Assembly: GCF_000341085.1 (NCBI RefSeq) | Contig: NZ_ANBA01000007.1 | Span: 1 to 64,000 of the forward strand | DNA: 64,000 nt | From: Nocardiopsis ganjiahuensis DSM 45031 | Lineage (GTDB): Bacteria; Actinomycetota; Actinomycetes; Streptosporangiales; Streptosporangiaceae | Reading direction: 5' to 3' | Part shown: one piece after another, positions 42,925-52,005 of the stretch | Numbering within the stretch: position 1 is the first letter of the stretch | Layout of the letters: each line of letters begins with the position of its first letter | Notes under the pieces: model-generated | Told to the model about the DNA's origin: nothing | Seen by the model: only the letters and a program-made list of their open reading frames with translations | Database searches by the model: none | Position numbers and translations under genes: made by a program

Positions 42925-44846
42925 TGCCCTCGGACGCACACGAGTCCGCCACCCAGGACAGGATGGGCCTGCGCACCGCGTGTGTGCGGGCCCTCCGCTC
43001 GCTGGAGATCGCCTGGCGGGCGGCCCCCTGGTCGCTGGCCCTGTACTCCGCCCTCACAGTGGTGACCGGTGTCCTCCCGGCCGGGATCACCCTCTTCACC
43101 AAGTGGCTTCTGGACGTCCTCCAAGCCGGTGACGGCGCCGGGGGTGTGCCGGGGCCGCTGGTGGAGGCGCCACTGCTGCTCGTGGTGTTCCTCGGAACGT
43201 TCACCCTGGTCTCCGCGCTGTCCGAGTACGTGTTGACCTACCTCAGCTCCCGGCTCAGGCGTGCGGTGGCGCTGCTCGTGCAGCAGCGCCTGTACGGCGC
43301 GGTCAACCGGATCGCGGGGCTGCGCCGGTTCGAGGACCCGGCGTTCCTGGACCGGTTGCGGATGGCGCAGACGTCGGCGACCACCGCACCGGAGGAGATC
43401 CTCGGGTCACTGTTCGGAACCGTGCGCTGGGCCCTGACGATCACGGGCTTCCTCGGAATCCTCCTCACCATCAGCCCGGTGATCACCGCGATCACGGTCG
43501 TGGCCGCCCTGCCGATGCTGTTCGTGCAGATGATGCTCAACCGCGAGCGGGCCGGGATGCTGTGGCAGATGAGTCCCCGCATGCGTCGGCAGATGTTCTA
43601 CCAGCAGCTGATGCTGGACCCGGCAGCGATCAAGGAGACCCGTCTGTTCGGTGCCGGGGGGTTCCTGCTGGGACGGATGCGCGGTGAGCTGCTCCGGATC
43701 AACGACGCCGAGGAGCGCCTGGACCGAAAGATGGTCCTCACCCACGGGCCCCTGGCCCTGCTGGGCGCGTTGGTGTCCGCTGGCGGCCTGGTGTGGATGG
43801 TGGCGGGCGCGCTGCGCGGCGAGTTCACGATCGGTGACGTGGCGGCGTTCATCGCGGCGGTCGCGGGGGTCCAGTCGTCCCTGGGCGGCATCGTCGGGAG
43901 CCTGACCGGCGCCTACCAGTCGCTGCTGTTGATGGGCCACTACCAGGACGTGGTCTCCGCCCCGTCGGACCTTCCGGTACCGGCCGATCCACGCCCCGTC
44001 ACGCGGCTGCGTGAGGGAATCGAGGTGGAGGACGTGTGGTTCCGATACACCGACGACGGACCATGGGTGCTCAAGGGGGTGTCGCTGACCATCCCCGCGG
44101 AGGGGGCGCTGGCACTGGTGGGACTCAACGGCGCAGGCAAGAGCACCCTGGTCAAGATCCTGTGCCGCATGTACGACCCAACCCGGGGCCGGGTGCTGTG
44201 GGACGGGACGGATGTACGCGAGATGGACCTCGACGCGCTGCGGAACCGGATGAGCGCGGTCTTCCAGGACTTCATGTCGTATGAACTGCCGGTACGGGAG
44301 AACATCGCGCTCGGGGCCCTGGAGGACAAGGACGACACCGACCGGGTTCGTGAGGCCGCACGGACGGCCGGTGCGGACAGGTTCATCGAGGAGATGCCGC
44401 ACGGGTACGACACGGTGCTGTCCCGCGTCTTCTACCAGTCGGAGGACGGGGACGGAGACCTGGCATCGGGCACGACCCTGTCCGGCGGTCAGTGGCAGAA
44501 GCTCGCGATCGCGCGGTCGCTGATGCGGCGGGGCCGTGACCTGCTGATCGTGGACGAGCCGACCTCGGGACTGGACCCGGAGGCCGAGCGGAGGGTACAG
44601 GACCAGTTGCGGACCCTGCGCGACGGGGCCGCGACGGTGATGATCTCCCACCGGTTGGGGGCGGTACGCGGCGCGGACCGGATCGTGGTGCTGCAGGACG
44701 GTGTGATCACCGAAAGGGGCGACCACGGGGAACTGATGGAGAGGGGCGGGGAGTACGCCCGGTTGTTCTCCCTCCAGGCCGAGGGGTACACCGGCGACGA
44801 CGCACCCGGCGCCCCGCCCGCGGAATCCGACGGGGTGATGGCGTGA
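42924..44846 (+). CDS. ABC exporter, fused membrane and ATPase domains, no C39 peptidase
   Basis: A 640-residue half-transporter that should dimerise. Residues ~30-330 carry about six helices; the ATPase has Walker A GLNGAGKST (400-408), signature LSGGQWQKLAIARSLMRRG (519 on) and Walker B DLLIVDEPTSGLD (539 on). Sequence resembles exporters linked to small-peptide clusters in actinomycetes. There is no N-terminal C39 protease, so leader removal must be by another enzyme, and the next gene encodes a signal peptidase. The gene overlaps both neighbours (TGATG before, GTGA after), showing one tight translational unit. Confidence 0.9.
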   Translation: MPSDAHESATQDRMGLRTACVRALRSLEIAWRAAPWSLALYSALTVVTGVLPAGITLFTKWLLDVLQAGDGAGGVPGPLVEAPLLLVVFLGTFTLVSALSEYVLTYLSSRLRRAVALLVQQRLYGAVNRIAGLRRFEDPAFLDRLRMAQTSATTAPEEILGSLFGTVRWALTITGFLGILLTISPVITAITVVAALPMLFVQMMLNRERAGMLWQMSPRMRRQMFYQQLMLDPAAIKETRLFGAGGFLLGRMRGELLRINDAEERLDRKMVLTHGPLALLGALVSAGGLVWMVAGALRGEFTIGDVAAFIAAVAGVQSSLGGIVGSLTGAYQSLLLMGHYQDVVSAPSDLPVPADPRPVTRLREGIEVEDVWFRYTDDGPWVLKGVSLTIPAEGALALVGLNGAGKSTLVKILCRMYDPTRGRVLWDGTDVREMDLDALRNRMSAVFQDFMSYELPVRENIALGALEDKDDTDRVREAARTAGADRFIEEMPHGYDTVLSRVFYQSEDGDGDLASGTTLSGGQWQKLAIARSLMRRGRDLLIVDEPTSGLDPEAERRVQDQLRTLRDGAATVMISHRLGAVRGADRIVVLQDGVITERGDHGELMERGGEYARLFSLQAEGYTGDDAPGAPPAESDGVMA

Positions 44847-45337
44847 TCCTGGGTACGCTGCTGGGTCTGGTGGTGCTGGTCCTCACCGCCCTTGGGCCGG
44901 TGGCATGGTGGCTGCACCGCCACTATGTGGTGATCACCGTGCAGGGCACGAGCATGACACCGACCTACCGGCCCGGGGACCGGGTGCTGGTCCGCCGCGG
45001 CCTGTCCGGCCTGGTGACGGGCGATGTGGTGGTCGTGGGCGAGCCCGACCCGGTGACCGGTTGGCGCGAGTCGGACCCGTTGGACGGCATGGTCACCGGC
45101 CGGAGGTGGTACATCAAGCGGGTGGTCGCCATGGGAGGCGACCGGTACCCGGTGGAGGTCGGCCTCCGGGGAACCTGTCCGCGAGGGCATGTGGCACTGC
45201 TGGGCGACAACGTGCTGAGTTCGGACTCCCGCGACCACGGGTCCTGCCCCGAGAATCAGATCCTGGGGGTGGCGGTCCGACGGATGACACCCGCTCCCGG
45301 TGAACCGGAGGCGACGGGTGGATCCCCTCGGGTGTGA
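44843..45337 (+). CDS. S26 family signal peptidase
   Basis: A 164-residue membrane-bound serine protease. One helix near the N-terminus (LGLVVLVLTALGPVAWWL) is followed by box B with Ser37 in VQGTSMTPTYRPGDRVLV, box D with Lys92 in RRWYIKRVVAMGGD, and box E GHVALLGDNVLSSDSRDHG. The Ser/Lys dyad is intact. It is shorter than housekeeping type I peptidases. The GTG start overlaps the ABC stop by four bases. Its position in the cassette suggests it removes the peptide's leader at the AXA motif after export. Confidence 0.9.
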   Translation: MILGTLLGLVVLVLTALGPVAWWLHRHYVVITVQGTSMTPTYRPGDRVLVRRGLSGLVTGDVVVVGEPDPVTGWRESDPLDGMVTGRRWYIKRVVAMGGDRYPVEVGLRGTCPRGHVALLGDNVLSSDSRDHGSCPENQILGVAVRRMTPAPGEPEATGGSPRV

Positions 45338-45347
45338 GGGGGGATCC
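45320..45347 (+). terminator. Hairpin at the end of the peptide cassette
   Basis: GGATCCCCTC pairs with GAGGGGGGATCC (two-base bulge) over a 6-base loop that includes the peptidase stop codon. It is a likely terminator. Confidence 0.6.
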
Positions 45348-45364
45348 GACCAATCTGGGAGGAT

Positions 45365-45459
45365 GTGCCGCCGGCGGCTTCGGTCGGGTCCACCGGTGAT
45401 TCCTGTGACAACGCCCTGGCCGAGGCGTTCAACTCGCTGTTCAAGGCCGAAGTGATCGT
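45365..45459 (+). pseudogene. IS3-family transposase fragment
   Basis: About 30 codons (ASVGSTGDSCDNALAEAFNS and LFKAEVI) correspond to the conserved C-terminal catalytic region of IS3/IS150 OrfB, around the final Glu of the DDE triad. Everything else is missing. It lies 27 bases after the signal peptidase gene and marks the right edge of the peptide cassette. Confidence 0.7.
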
Positions 45460-45608
45460 TCCCGGGTCGGGAGTAAACGCCGGGTTCGGTCGCGGCGTCG
45501 ACTCGGAAAACCGCGTCGCCCCTCGGGATCCAACACGCGGGATTCGGTAACAAACATGGTCTGATGGGATCAGATACCTCTTCCGGTGCGCTGGACCAGG
45601 TGTGAGGG

Positions 45609-46430
45609 GTGAGCGGCTTGGATGTCCTCCGAAGGAACAACGTGACGATCACCGGAGCGGCCGGGGGGCCGACGGTGGTCCTCGCCCACGGGTTCGGCTG
45701 TGACCAGAACATGTGGCGCCTGATCGTGCCGGCCCTGGCCGAGCGGTACCGGGTGGTGCTCTTCGACTACGTCGGTTCCGGCGGGTCGGACCTGTCCTCC
45801 TGGAACGAGGAGAAGTACTCCTCGTTGGAGGGCTACGCCCAGGACGTGGTGGAGCTGTGCCGGGCACTGGACCTCGAAGGGGCGGTGTTCGTGGGCCATT
45901 CGGTCAGCGCCATGGTCGGTGTCCTGGCCTCTTCGGCGGTGCCGGAGCGAATCGGGGCCCTGGTGATGGTGACCCCCTCGCCCCGCTACATCGACGACGA
46001 GGGCTATCGCGGCGGTTTCACCCACCAGGACATCGACGAACTGCTGGCCTCGCTGGAGTCCAACTACCTGGGTTGGTCCTCGGCCATGGCACCGGTGATC
46101 ATGGGCAACCCCGAGCGGCCCGAGCTGGGACAGGAGCTGGTCGACAGCTTCTGCGCCACCGATCCCGGCATCGCCCGGGTCTTCGCCCGGACCACCTTCC
46201 TCTCCGACAGTCGCGCGGATCTGAAGGGCGTGGAGGTGCCGACGCTTGTCCTGGAGTGCTCCCAGGACCTCATCGCCCCCCGCGGAGTCGGCGCCTTCGT
46301 CCACGAGGCGATCCCCTTCTCCCGGCTGGTCACGCTCGACGCCACCGGGCACTGCCCGCAGCTGAGCGCGCCGCAGGCCACCGCGGAGGCGATGCTGGAC
46401 TTCCTCGACACCCTGCGGGACAGAGCGTGA
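45609..46430 (+). CDS. Alpha/beta hydrolase, RsbQ-like
   Basis: A 273-residue cytosolic hydrolase. The triad is visible as Ser98 in VGHSVSAM, Asp220 in ECSQDLIAP and His248 in ATGHCPQLSAP. Oxyanion region: LAHGFGCDQNMW. These features match RsbQ, which in Bacillus is needed to activate the PAS-phosphatase RsbP in the energy-stress pathway and is related to strigolactone receptors. The next gene overlaps by four bases (GTGA) and encodes a PAS-phosphatase, so the pairing is conserved here. It probably makes or binds a small hydrophobic ligand. GTG start. Confidence 0.9.
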   Translation: MSGLDVLRRNNVTITGAAGGPTVVLAHGFGCDQNMWRLIVPALAERYRVVLFDYVGSGGSDLSSWNEEKYSSLEGYAQDVVELCRALDLEGAVFVGHSVSAMVGVLASSAVPERIGALVMVTPSPRYIDDEGYRGGFTHQDIDELLASLESNYLGWSSAMAPVIMGNPERPELGQELVDSFCATDPGIARVFARTTFLSDSRADLKGVEVPTLVLECSQDLIAPRGVGAFVHEAIPFSRLVTLDATGHCPQLSAPQATAEAMLDFLDTLRDRA

Positions 46431-47776
46431 ACGGGACACCCGAACCGACCGGGGACCGCGGCCCGGCCGACACGGCCCTCGGCGCGCTGCTGGCCCAGGG
46501 CGCGGAGGAACTCTACGAGTTCGCGCCCTGCGGTTACCTGTCGACGCTCATGGACGGAACGGTCGTCCGGATCAACGCCACGCTGCTGCGATGGCTGGGC
46601 CTGGAGCGCGACGCCGTGGTGGGCCGTACGCGCTTCAGTGAACTCCTCACCGTGGGCGGCAGGCTCTACCACGAGACGCACTTCGCGCCGCTGCTGCACA
46701 TGCGCGGCCAGGCCAGCGGTATCGCCCTGGAGATGAGGACGTTCGAGGGCGCACGTCTTCCCGTGCTGGTCTCCTCCGTGGTCAAGCACGACAGCGAGGG
46801 CGAGCCGCTGCTGATCCACACCAACGTCTTCGACGCCACCGAGCGCCGCGCCTACGAGGAGGAACTGCTGCGCCGCCGCAAGGAGGCCGAACGGGCCCGG
46901 AGCGAGGCGGAAGGGGCACAGGCACAAGCCGAGCGGGCCGGGGCCGAAGCCGAGCGGGCGCGGCAGCAGGCCGACACCGACCGGGCCCGTCTGCGGAACA
47001 CGCTCACCGTTCTGCAGAAGGCCCTCCTCCCCGATGTCCTGCCCGCCGTGCCGGGCATGGAAGCGGCCTCCTACTACCACCCGGCCTCTCCCGACCGGTT
47101 GAGCGGGGACTTCTACGACCTCCTCCACCTGGAAGACACGCGCTGGGTGTTCTTCCTCGGCGACGTGCGCGGTAAGGGACCCGAGGCCGCGACCCTGACC
47201 TCCCGGGCCCGCTACGCGCTGCGCGCCGCGGCCCTGCACGTCCGCGATCCCGCCGAAGCCCTGAGAACGCTGAACACCGTCTTCCTGGAGGGTCACACCG
47301 ACGAGGAGGAGCCCCGCTACTGCACCGTCGCCTTCGGCACCCTCGAACCCGGCGGCGACGGCGGACCCGCGCGGGTCCGCCTGGCCTCGGGTGGCCATCC
47401 CCCGGCCCTGGTCCTGCGCGCCGACGGCCGGGTCGATCTCCTGAACACCCCCGGAGGGATGCTCGTCGGTGCCCTGTCCGACGCCGACTTCGCCTCCGCA
47501 GAGACCATCCTGGAGCCGGGCGACACCCTTCTGCTCTACACCGACGGCCTGACGGAGGCCCGCACGGGACCCCGGCGCGACACCTTGTACGGCGAGGACA
47601 GCCTGCTCGCCTTCGCCGAGGAGCACGCACCCTCCAGCCCGTTCGAGGTGATCACCGCCCTGACTGATCTGCTCAGGGGTTTCGGCGAAGGCCTTGACGA
47701 CGACACCGCGCTCCTCGCGTTCGGTGTCCCCGCGTCCGCGCGTATCGCCGAGGGGAGGGCGGACACCGCCCGGTGA
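46427..47776 (+). CDS. PAS-PP2C phosphatase, RsbP-like (SpoIIE family)
   Basis: A 449-residue cytosolic protein. A PAS domain occupies about residues 25-140 (LYEFAPCGYLSTLMDGTVVR, NVFDATERRAYEEELLRRR), a charged coiled coil runs to ~190, and the rest is a SpoIIE/PP2C phosphatase with DRLSGDFYDL, LGDVRGKGPEAA, ASGGHPPAL, YTDGLTEAR and DDDTALLAFG, the metal-binding pattern. It should dephosphorylate an anti-sigma-factor antagonist to release a stress sigma factor. Its partner hydrolase overlaps upstream. No sigma factor or anti-sigma gene is in the window. Confidence 0.9.
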   Translation: MNGTPEPTGDRGPADTALGALLAQGAEELYEFAPCGYLSTLMDGTVVRINATLLRWLGLERDAVVGRTRFSELLTVGGRLYHETHFAPLLHMRGQASGIALEMRTFEGARLPVLVSSVVKHDSEGEPLLIHTNVFDATERRAYEEELLRRRKEAERARSEAEGAQAQAERAGAEAERARQQADTDRARLRNTLTVLQKALLPDVLPAVPGMEAASYYHPASPDRLSGDFYDLLHLEDTRWVFFLGDVRGKGPEAATLTSRARYALRAAALHVRDPAEALRTLNTVFLEGHTDEEEPRYCTVAFGTLEPGGDGGPARVRLASGGHPPALVLRADGRVDLLNTPGGMLVGALSDADFASAETILEPGDTLLLYTDGLTEARTGPRRDTLYGEDSLLAFAEEHAPSSPFEVITALTDLLRGFGEGLDDDTALLAFGVPASARIAEGRADTAR

Positions 47777-47868
47777 TCGGATGACCGGTACGCCACCACA
47801 GGGTCACGAGCCGACCGGGACCGGTGACAGGGGCCTGCGGTGTCGGTGGGGTGTGGTTGTCTCGTCCC

Positions 47869-48228
47869 ATGAGTGTTGAGATCGAGCGGTTTCTGCGGTT
47901 GGTGGGCGCACTTCCGGAGAGCGCGGCCCAAGAGTCGGAGCGGTACACGACGTTCCGTGTGCGGGGCAGGCCCTTCGGCTACCTGTGGCCGCGCACCGCC
48001 ACCGTGGGGTTGAAGCAGACCCTCCTGGAACAGACCGCGCTGGTGGCCGAACGGCCCGAGGTCTTCGAGGTGCAGTTCACCGCGGGCGGGTTCGGCTGGG
48101 TGGTGGTCCACCTGGACGGGATCGACCTGGACGAACTCAGCGAGCTCACTCTGGAGGCCTGGTACCTGACCGCGCCGGAGGAGCTGCTCGCCGCACCGCC
48201 GACGCCGCAGGCCCTGGTCGAAGCCTGA
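47869..48228 (+). CDS. MmcQ/YjbR family protein
   Basis: A 119-residue small protein of the MmcQ/YjbR family, which has a CyaY-like/double-wing DNA-binding fold. Visible features are EIERFLRLVGALPESAAQES, VRGRPFGYLWPRTATVGLKQ, FTAGGFGWVVVHLDGID and LEAWYLTAPEELLA. Function in these proteins is not established. The ATG at 47869 follows a poor ribosome site. The next gene converges after 30 bases. Confidence 0.8.
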   Translation: MSVEIERFLRLVGALPESAAQESERYTTFRVRGRPFGYLWPRTATVGLKQTLLEQTALVAERPEVFEVQFTAGGFGWVVVHLDGIDLDELSELTLEAWYLTAPEELLAAPPTPQALVEA

Positions 48229-48258
48229 TACCCCGGAGCCCGGTCCCGCGGGAGAGGC

Positions 48259-49902
48259 TCAAGGGCTCTCCTCAGGTGCCAGGGCCCCGGAGGTCAGCCC
48301 TTCCCGGGCCAGCCGGGCTGCCTGGTCGGCCAGGGCCGACAGCTCCTTGGCCCTGCGTTCGAGTTCGGCCACGGCGCGGAAGGCGGCACCGTAGCGGCGC
48401 TGCTCCTCGACACCCATCTGCGGGATCCGGGCCGCGCGGACGTCGGTGCGGAAGGTGCCGCTCGCGCTGGTGGAACGGCGGGTGTTCACCGGGCTGTGCA
48501 GGAATCCGTTGAGGAAGTCGCTGTCCACCCGGTCGTCCGTGGCGCGGAGACGGTTCCCGTCCAGTTCCACCATCCCGGCGTCGATCAGGTCGGAGACCTT
48601 GATCTGGGTGCCGGCCACCGGGGCGGTGCCGCCCTCCAGCGGAGGCAGGGTCCCGCCGAGCCCGGTGGCCGCGCGGCGCAGCTGCTCCCGGGCGTCCTCG
48701 AAGGCGCGGGGCAGGTCAGTGAGGTCCGGGGCCAGGTGTTTGGCCGGGGTCAGGTCGACCTCGTCGTCGAGCAGGTCGATGAGGGGCACCTCGGCCTCGG
48801 TGCTCTCGGAGAGATCCCAGGTGCCGTCGGGGTCGGCGCCGGTGAGGTCCCGCATGCGCACCGAGGAGGCGGTGTCGTGTTCGTGGAGGGGACGGCGCAG
48901 CAGCCACAGGTGCACGGGTTGCGAGTGGCCGGCGGCCAGTCCGGCGGGCAGGGCGATGACGCCGGTGAGCAGTCCCCGACGCACCAGCTCCGCGCGGATG
49001 CGCCGACCGGTCCTGCGGTAGGCGCAGGAGGTGGACATGACCATCGCGGTCCGGCCGCCCGGTGCGGTGTGGGCGTAGGCGTGCTGGAGCCAGGCCAGTT
49101 CGCTCTCGGCCTTGGGGGGCAGGGCCAGCTCCCACCGGGGGTCCATGAGGAGTTCCTCGCGCCCCCAGTCGGTGTGTGAGGGCGGCGGGTCGCACACCAC
49201 CAGCTCGGCCTGGTGGCCGGTCCACCGGTCCGAACGCAGGGCGTCCCCCTCGCGGATCTCGACCTCACCCGAACCCTCAAGGGCGGCTCGCGCCGACGCG
49301 AAGCGGACCGCGTCCGGATCCAGGTCCTGTCCGGTCCGCCGCGCGCCGGGCCCTCCCAACGCGAACAGGAGGGCGCCGGTGCCGCAGGCCGGATCGAAGA
49401 CGCTGGACGCGTCGGGACCGGTCAGCCGGGCCACCGCCCGGATCAGCCGGGTGGTCGAAGCCGACGCCGCCCCCGCGCGCTCGTTGGAGTTGAGGAAGCG
49501 CTCGGTCAGCCCGCGGACGACCTCCGCCGGGGAACCCTCCTCGGCCAGCGTGCGGATCAGGCCGACGGCCGCCTCGCTGAGCGCGCCCGGCCCCTGTCCG
49601 TCGAGGAACTCGGCGACGTCCGCCAATCCGCCGAGCATGCGGCTCGGGTAGTCGCCGCGCAGGGTGTGCCACATGCGGACCTCGGTGGACTCCTCGGTCC
49701 CCTTGTTCTGGCTGTCCAACCACGTCCGGACACCGGCGAGGGGGAAGAGCGGGCTGGAGGAGGTGCCGCCGGTGGGGGAGGGGAAATCGTCGTGCCGCCG
49801 CCGCCAGTTGGAGACGGCGGCACGGGTGACACCGGCCAGCCGGGCGATGTCAGCGGCGGTGATCTGCTGCTCGTCCGTGGTGCCGTGATCGCGGGAGTCC
49901 AT
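48259..49902 (-). CDS. N6-adenine DNA methylase with N-terminal HTH (second copy)
   Basis: A 547-residue paralogue of the methylase at 22907. The HTH ADIARLAGVTRAAVSNWRRR is near residues 17-36. Motif I DPACGTG is at 170-176 and motif IV is DPPP (238-241), unusual compared with the NPPF/DPPF of most N6 enzymes. The helical segment QHAYAHTAPGGRTAMVMS and C-terminal target-recognition-like half (GTQIKVSDLIDAGMVELDGN) are shared with the first copy. No restriction partner is adjacent. It may be a regulator or solitary methylase. ATG at 49902; a GTG five codons earlier is possible. Confidence 0.83.
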   Translation of the reverse strand: MDSRDHGTTDEQQITAADIARLAGVTRAAVSNWRRRHDDFPSPTGGTSSSPLFPLAGVRTWLDSQNKGTEESTEVRMWHTLRGDYPSRMLGGLADVAEFLDGQGPGALSEAAVGLIRTLAEEGSPAEVVRGLTERFLNSNERAGAASASTTRLIRAVARLTGPDASSVFDPACGTGALLFALGGPGARRTGQDLDPDAVRFASARAALEGSGEVEIREGDALRSDRWTGHQAELVVCDPPPSHTDWGREELLMDPRWELALPPKAESELAWLQHAYAHTAPGGRTAMVMSTSCAYRRTGRRIRAELVRRGLLTGVIALPAGLAAGHSQPVHLWLLRRPLHEHDTASSVRMRDLTGADPDGTWDLSESTEAEVPLIDLLDDEVDLTPAKHLAPDLTDLPRAFEDAREQLRRAATGLGGTLPPLEGGTAPVAGTQIKVSDLIDAGMVELDGNRLRATDDRVDSDFLNGFLHSPVNTRRSTSASGTFRTDVRAARIPQMGVEEQRRYGAAFRAVAELERRAKELSALADQAARLAREGLTSGALAPEESP

Positions 49903-50067
49903 GCGGTCACAGTACACGGGTGGCTAACTCCGGTTCGGAGGCGGATTGTTTGCTGTGTAAACAAGACACGGATCCGCTGCCAGCGGGGAGGGCGTCCCCT
50001 GCCTCGGCCGTCGACCCCGGGTCACGCAGCGCCGAGGCCCAGGTGTTCCAGGTGAGGCCGCGCGGAT

Positions 50068-50880
50068 CTAGAGGACGAGATCGTCGTGGATACGGGCGAT
50101 GCGCAGTGCGTCCTTCTGCGCGTCGACCAGTGAGGCCAGTGCCGCGTCCTGTTGCCGGCCACCCGCGCTCTCGGCCAGGAGTTCGTCGGCGATCCGATCG
50201 TATTCACCGACTCGCCCCAGATCATCCAGGAGGAGCTGGGCCTTGTGGACCCGGCCCGCGTAACCGCGAATCGCCTGCACCCGCCGGTCGGCTTCCGACC
50301 GGAGCTTATCGACCGCCTGGACCGCCCTTCGGTGAGCGAGGTTCGCCTGTTCCTGCTCACTGCGCGGGGCGCCGATCCTCAGCAGACCCACCGTCGCGTC
50401 CGACGCCTTGAGCAGATCGGAGGCGATCTGCCATTCGAGGTCGTGCAGTACGACGGAGTTGCGTGTGGTGTCCAGCAGTTGCCCTGACCGGTGGAGCGGG
50501 GAGTCCAGGACGGCGTCGACCGCGCGCTGCGCCTGGCCCAGCAGACTCTGGTCCTGGCCGGTGAGCATCTCGTACGTGACGTAGTCCCGGCCCGCCGCCT
50601 CTGCGAGCAGACGGAGCTGCTTGTTCCGGAGCTCCATTTGTGATTTCGGTCGGAAGTACCACCGGAACATAAGAATAATGAGTGCGACGAGAAGGACGAT
50701 GATGACGGGAGCCGCTGGGGGAAGCGCTATCACGGCGAAGAAAGCGGAGGCCGAGGCGATCCAGAAAAACCAGCCGGACTTCGACTTGAAATCGATCCGG
50801 TCCTGGATCTCCTGCCTGGTGGGCGGTGCTGTGGGTTCGGGGATGTCCGCCCCCGGGCGAACGGTCATCCTGGCGCGCAT
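50068..50880 (-). CDS. Hypothetical membrane protein with coiled-coil C-terminal region
   Basis: A 270-residue protein. Two adjacent membrane helices (WFFWIASASAFFAVIALP, PVIIVLLVALIILMFRWYF) near residues 37-75 are followed by ~190 residues of charged helix (for example EQEQANLAHRRAVQAVDKLR). No known domain is recognised. AGGGAGAAAG precedes the ATG. It is followed on the other strand by unrelated genes and sits upstream of the second methylase by 165 bases; a link is not shown. The 50881-51324 stretch ahead of it holds no gene but has a GTTAACAGGC site at 51134-51143 shared with the 25360 palindrome. Confidence 0.7.
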   Translation of the reverse strand: MRARMTVRPGADIPEPTAPPTRQEIQDRIDFKSKSGWFFWIASASAFFAVIALPPAAPVIIVLLVALIILMFRWYFRPKSQMELRNKQLRLLAEAAGRDYVTYEMLTGQDQSLLGQAQRAVDAVLDSPLHRSGQLLDTTRNSVVLHDLEWQIASDLLKASDATVGLLRIGAPRSEQEQANLAHRRAVQAVDKLRSEADRRVQAIRGYAGRVHKAQLLLDDLGRVGEYDRIADELLAESAGGRQQDAALASLVDAQKDALRIARIHDDLVL

Positions 50881-51324
50881 GGCTTTCTCCCTCGGTGCTT
50901 CCGGAGTCCTCCCGTGCTGATCCGGCGGTGTTATTTTCCGCTCTGGTGGTTGATTGATCATACGCCGCTGTGGTTATGGGTTTCTCGGGCGGAAGCGTCA
51001 AAAGTGTTCCTGGGTTTTGTGGCCCGGGGACACGTCGGCGGGGCACGGCGCACGGCGCACGGGGTGCGGGTGTCTCGGGTGGACGGTTGGGCGAACGGGG
51101 ATTCATTCGAGCCTGATGGATGCTGTTGGCGTAGTTAACAGGCTTAGGTGTATGGTGTGTGTACGAGGGTTGGAGGGGTTCGTTCCCCGAGGGGTGCTCT
51201 CCTCTCCCGTGGCGGCACCTGTCCTGACCGGCGCGCCTGGCACGCGTTCGGCTGTCCGGGCGGGCCGCATCCCTTCCGGACGACCCGACAACCGGGTCGC
51301 CCCCTACTCACACCGGAGACCACC

Positions 51325-51873
51325 ATGACCACTCCCCAGCAGCCCCCCTTCGGCCCGCCCGTGCCGCCTGGTCCGCCGGTGCCCCCGAAGCCGGGCATGT
51401 CCACCGGTAAGAAGTTCGGCCTCGGATGCGGCGGCTGCCTCGGTCTCCTGCTCGTCCTGTTCATGTTCGCCGGCTGCGTGTCCGTCCTCAGCGGGGACAC
51501 CTCCTCGACCCAGGGGGGAGACGCCGGAACGCGTGAGGAGGCCGTGAAGCCGGAGGAGGAGGCCGCCGCGGACGAGGAGGAGCCCGAGGAGGAGGCGGAG
51601 CCCGAGCCCGAACCGGAGCCCGAAGGGCCCGCCGCCATCGGTAACGGGGTCCACCGGGTCGGGGACGACATCGAGCCCGGCACCTACTCCACCGACGGGC
51701 CCGACCCCGACGACCTCCTTCCGATGTGCTACTACGCGCGGCTGTCCGGCCTGTCCGGGGAGCTGGACGACATCATCTCCAACAACAACATCGAAGGCCC
51801 CGGAACCGTGGTGGTCGCCGAAGACGATGTCGCCCTGGAACTCTCCGGGGGCTGCGAGTGGACCCTGCAGTAG
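51325..51873 (+). CDS. Single-pass membrane protein with acidic linker and extracytoplasmic domain
   Basis: A 182-residue protein: Pro-rich cytosolic start (PPFGPPVPPGPPVPPKPG), one helix around residues 37-54 (LGLLLVLFMFAGC), an acidic Glu/Pro repeat linker (EEPEEEAEPEPEPEPE, about 85-105), then a small C-terminal domain with GDDIEPGTYSTDG and a cysteine pair (MCYYARL, GGCEWTL). That C-terminal domain is widespread in actinomycete surface proteins of unknown role. No partner is adjacent. Start ATG after GGAGACC. Confidence 0.8.
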   Translation: MTTPQQPPFGPPVPPGPPVPPKPGMSTGKKFGLGCGGCLGLLLVLFMFAGCVSVLSGDTSSTQGGDAGTREEAVKPEEEAAADEEEPEEEAEPEPEPEPEGPAAIGNGVHRVGDDIEPGTYSTDGPDPDDLLPMCYYARLSGLSGELDDIISNNNIEGPGTVVVAEDDVALELSGGCEWTLQ

Positions 51874-52005
51874 CCGGTGCGACGGCTGTTGGCTGCGCTT
51901 GCCCCGTGGAGCGCGCGTTGGCGTAGTCGACAGCCCTGGTGCAGATCTCCCCGAACCCCGGCGCCGGGTCTGGGCGCGCGGCCGCGTTGGCGGATACTGG
52001 CCCCC

